Assembly (NCBI GenBank): GCA_027596075.1
Contig: JADGJC010000180.1
Span: 1 to 46,518 of the forward strand
Source: Rhizophlyctis rosea
Taxonomy: Eukaryota > Chytridiomycota > Chytridiomycetes > Rhizophlyctidales > Rhizophlyctidaceae
Direction of reading: 5' to 3'
Length of the DNA stretch: 46,518 nucleotides
Both the position numbers and the translations under genes were made by a program. Positions 45,958-46,518 of this stretch are shown here, piece by piece. Each line of letters opens with the position of its first letter. Positions within the stretch are counted from its first letter, which is position 1. Below the pieces are notes generated by a model, which did not search any database, was not told where the DNA came from, and worked only from the letters and a program-made list of their open reading frames with translations.

Positions 45958-46206
45958 ATGAAAGCTCCCCGCTACGTCCCCCGCGCGCCCATCAATCGCC
46001 CTCAACACCACCTCCTCCGCCCCATGCACCCACCCACTCCCATTTTCCCAAAACACCCCGGTCGCTGGGCACAACGAGGACCCAACCTCCTTACCATCAC
46101 TCAAGTGCCTGCGCTAGAAACGCAGGTGGAGTACCACAAGCCTATCGTGGAGACGTTGGAGAATATGGAGGAGGCAGTCAAGACTAAGGCGGAGGTTAGG
46201 AAGTAG
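45958..46206 (+). CDS. Small uncharacterised protein, 82 aa
   Basis: Starts MKAPRYVPRAPINRPQHHLL after CACAAGAATG. The first 45 residues are Pro/Arg/His-rich and basic without acidic residues, like a mitochondrial presequence. The last 35 form an amphipathic acidic/basic helix (YHKPIVETLENMEEAVKTK). It lacks a transmembrane helix. Coding bias (G/C third positions, GAG/AAG) supports a real gene. The composition would fit a small organellar accessory protein; that is only a guess. Confidence 0.5.
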   Translation: MKAPRYVPRAPINRPQHHLLRPMHPPTPIFPKHPGRWAQRGPNLLTITQVPALETQVEYHKPIVETLENMEEAVKTKAEVRK

Positions 46207-46518
46207 GGTGTTTTGAGGTCAAGCACGGAGGGATTCTTCAATGATGTGGAATCTATGTATATAGTTTGGTTGATTGATTGGAGATGATAGATGACTGTGG
46301 GATGAAACTGTACATATTTGCTTCTTTGAGACTGGCACCCCTTGTCTTGCGGAATTGCTTAGTCCTGTAAATATACTCAACATGGACCCTTTTGGGAATG
46401 TATTTGTGTGCGCCCCGGATGTTGTCGCGCCATATTGATGCATTGAGAAGTGGTATTGAGAGTAGTATTCATTGAACAAGGGGTACCAGGGGTGCGGGCT
46501 TGTGATTTGGTAAGAAGT
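46207..46518. other. 3' flank to window end, nothing recognised
   Basis: T- and AT-rich sequence after the stop at 46204-46206, consistent with a 3' UTR and terminator. No open frame of note to the window edge. Confidence 0.4.

Noticed and set aside
1..46518. tRNA genes, CRISPR arrays, bacterial-type operons
   Set aside because: I looked for B-box plus acceptor-stem combinations and regularly spaced direct repeats and saw none that hold up; a GTTCGAA at 26705 lacks a cloverleaf.

Overview
The window is nuclear DNA from a fungus, most likely an early-diverging (chytrid-like) lineage. The evidence is dense, mostly single-copy eukaryotic genes broken by many short introns (roughly 60-110 nt, GTRAGT-type donors, CAG/TAG acceptors), fungal-type families (SET1, an EF-hand MscS channel, a LaeA-like methyltransferase, PEX11, a GCN20-like ABCF protein) and a secreted CE1 esterase carrying a fungal cellulose-binding module (CBM1). 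That esterase suggests a plant-polysaccharide degrader. The phylum is an inference; no rRNA or marker tree is available here.

Layout. 1-4445 (minus): 5' two-thirds of a SET1 histone H3K4 methyltransferase, running off the left edge before the SET domain. 5935-8915 (plus): 12-exon WD40 protein with an acidic stretch. 9299-10105: two diverged tandem copies of an element with three conserved hairpins, two of which show compensatory changes. 11247-11849: unknown protein. 13333-14760: CE1 esterase-CBM1. 15200-15640: degenerate AT/GA-type repeat tract. 15988-17051: methyltransferase-like gene with an in-frame TGA. 16928-19071 and 19987-21592: two paralogous genes built on a roughly 39-residue repeat I do not recognise. 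22377-26307 (minus): 11-exon EF-hand MscS channel. 27191-29124: RING E3 ligase resembling SPX-RING proteins. 29409-30974 (minus): leucine-rich-repeat protein. 31146-31275: short TA-flanked inverted-repeat element (MITE-like). 31553-32888 (minus): LaeA-like methyltransferase without the usual glycine-rich SAM loop. 34519-37554: ABCF ATPase. 37772-38413 (minus): small methyltransferase. 38798-39448: SRPBCC-like membrane-anchored protein. 39716-40754 (minus): D-aminoacyl-tRNA deacylase in eight exons. 41025-41858: PEX11. 42267-42975 (minus): coiled-coil protein. 43501-44998 (minus): unknown Q/P/S-rich protein. 45958-46206: small protein.

The genes are unrelated housekeeping and accessory functions rather than one pathway. 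The most unusual part is 9.3-21.6 kb: a structured tandem element, a broken or recoded methyltransferase and two genes of an apparently lineage-specific repeat family. Exon coordinates were derived by hand from splice-site consensus, reading-frame continuity and family motifs; none was checked by alignment or RNA data.
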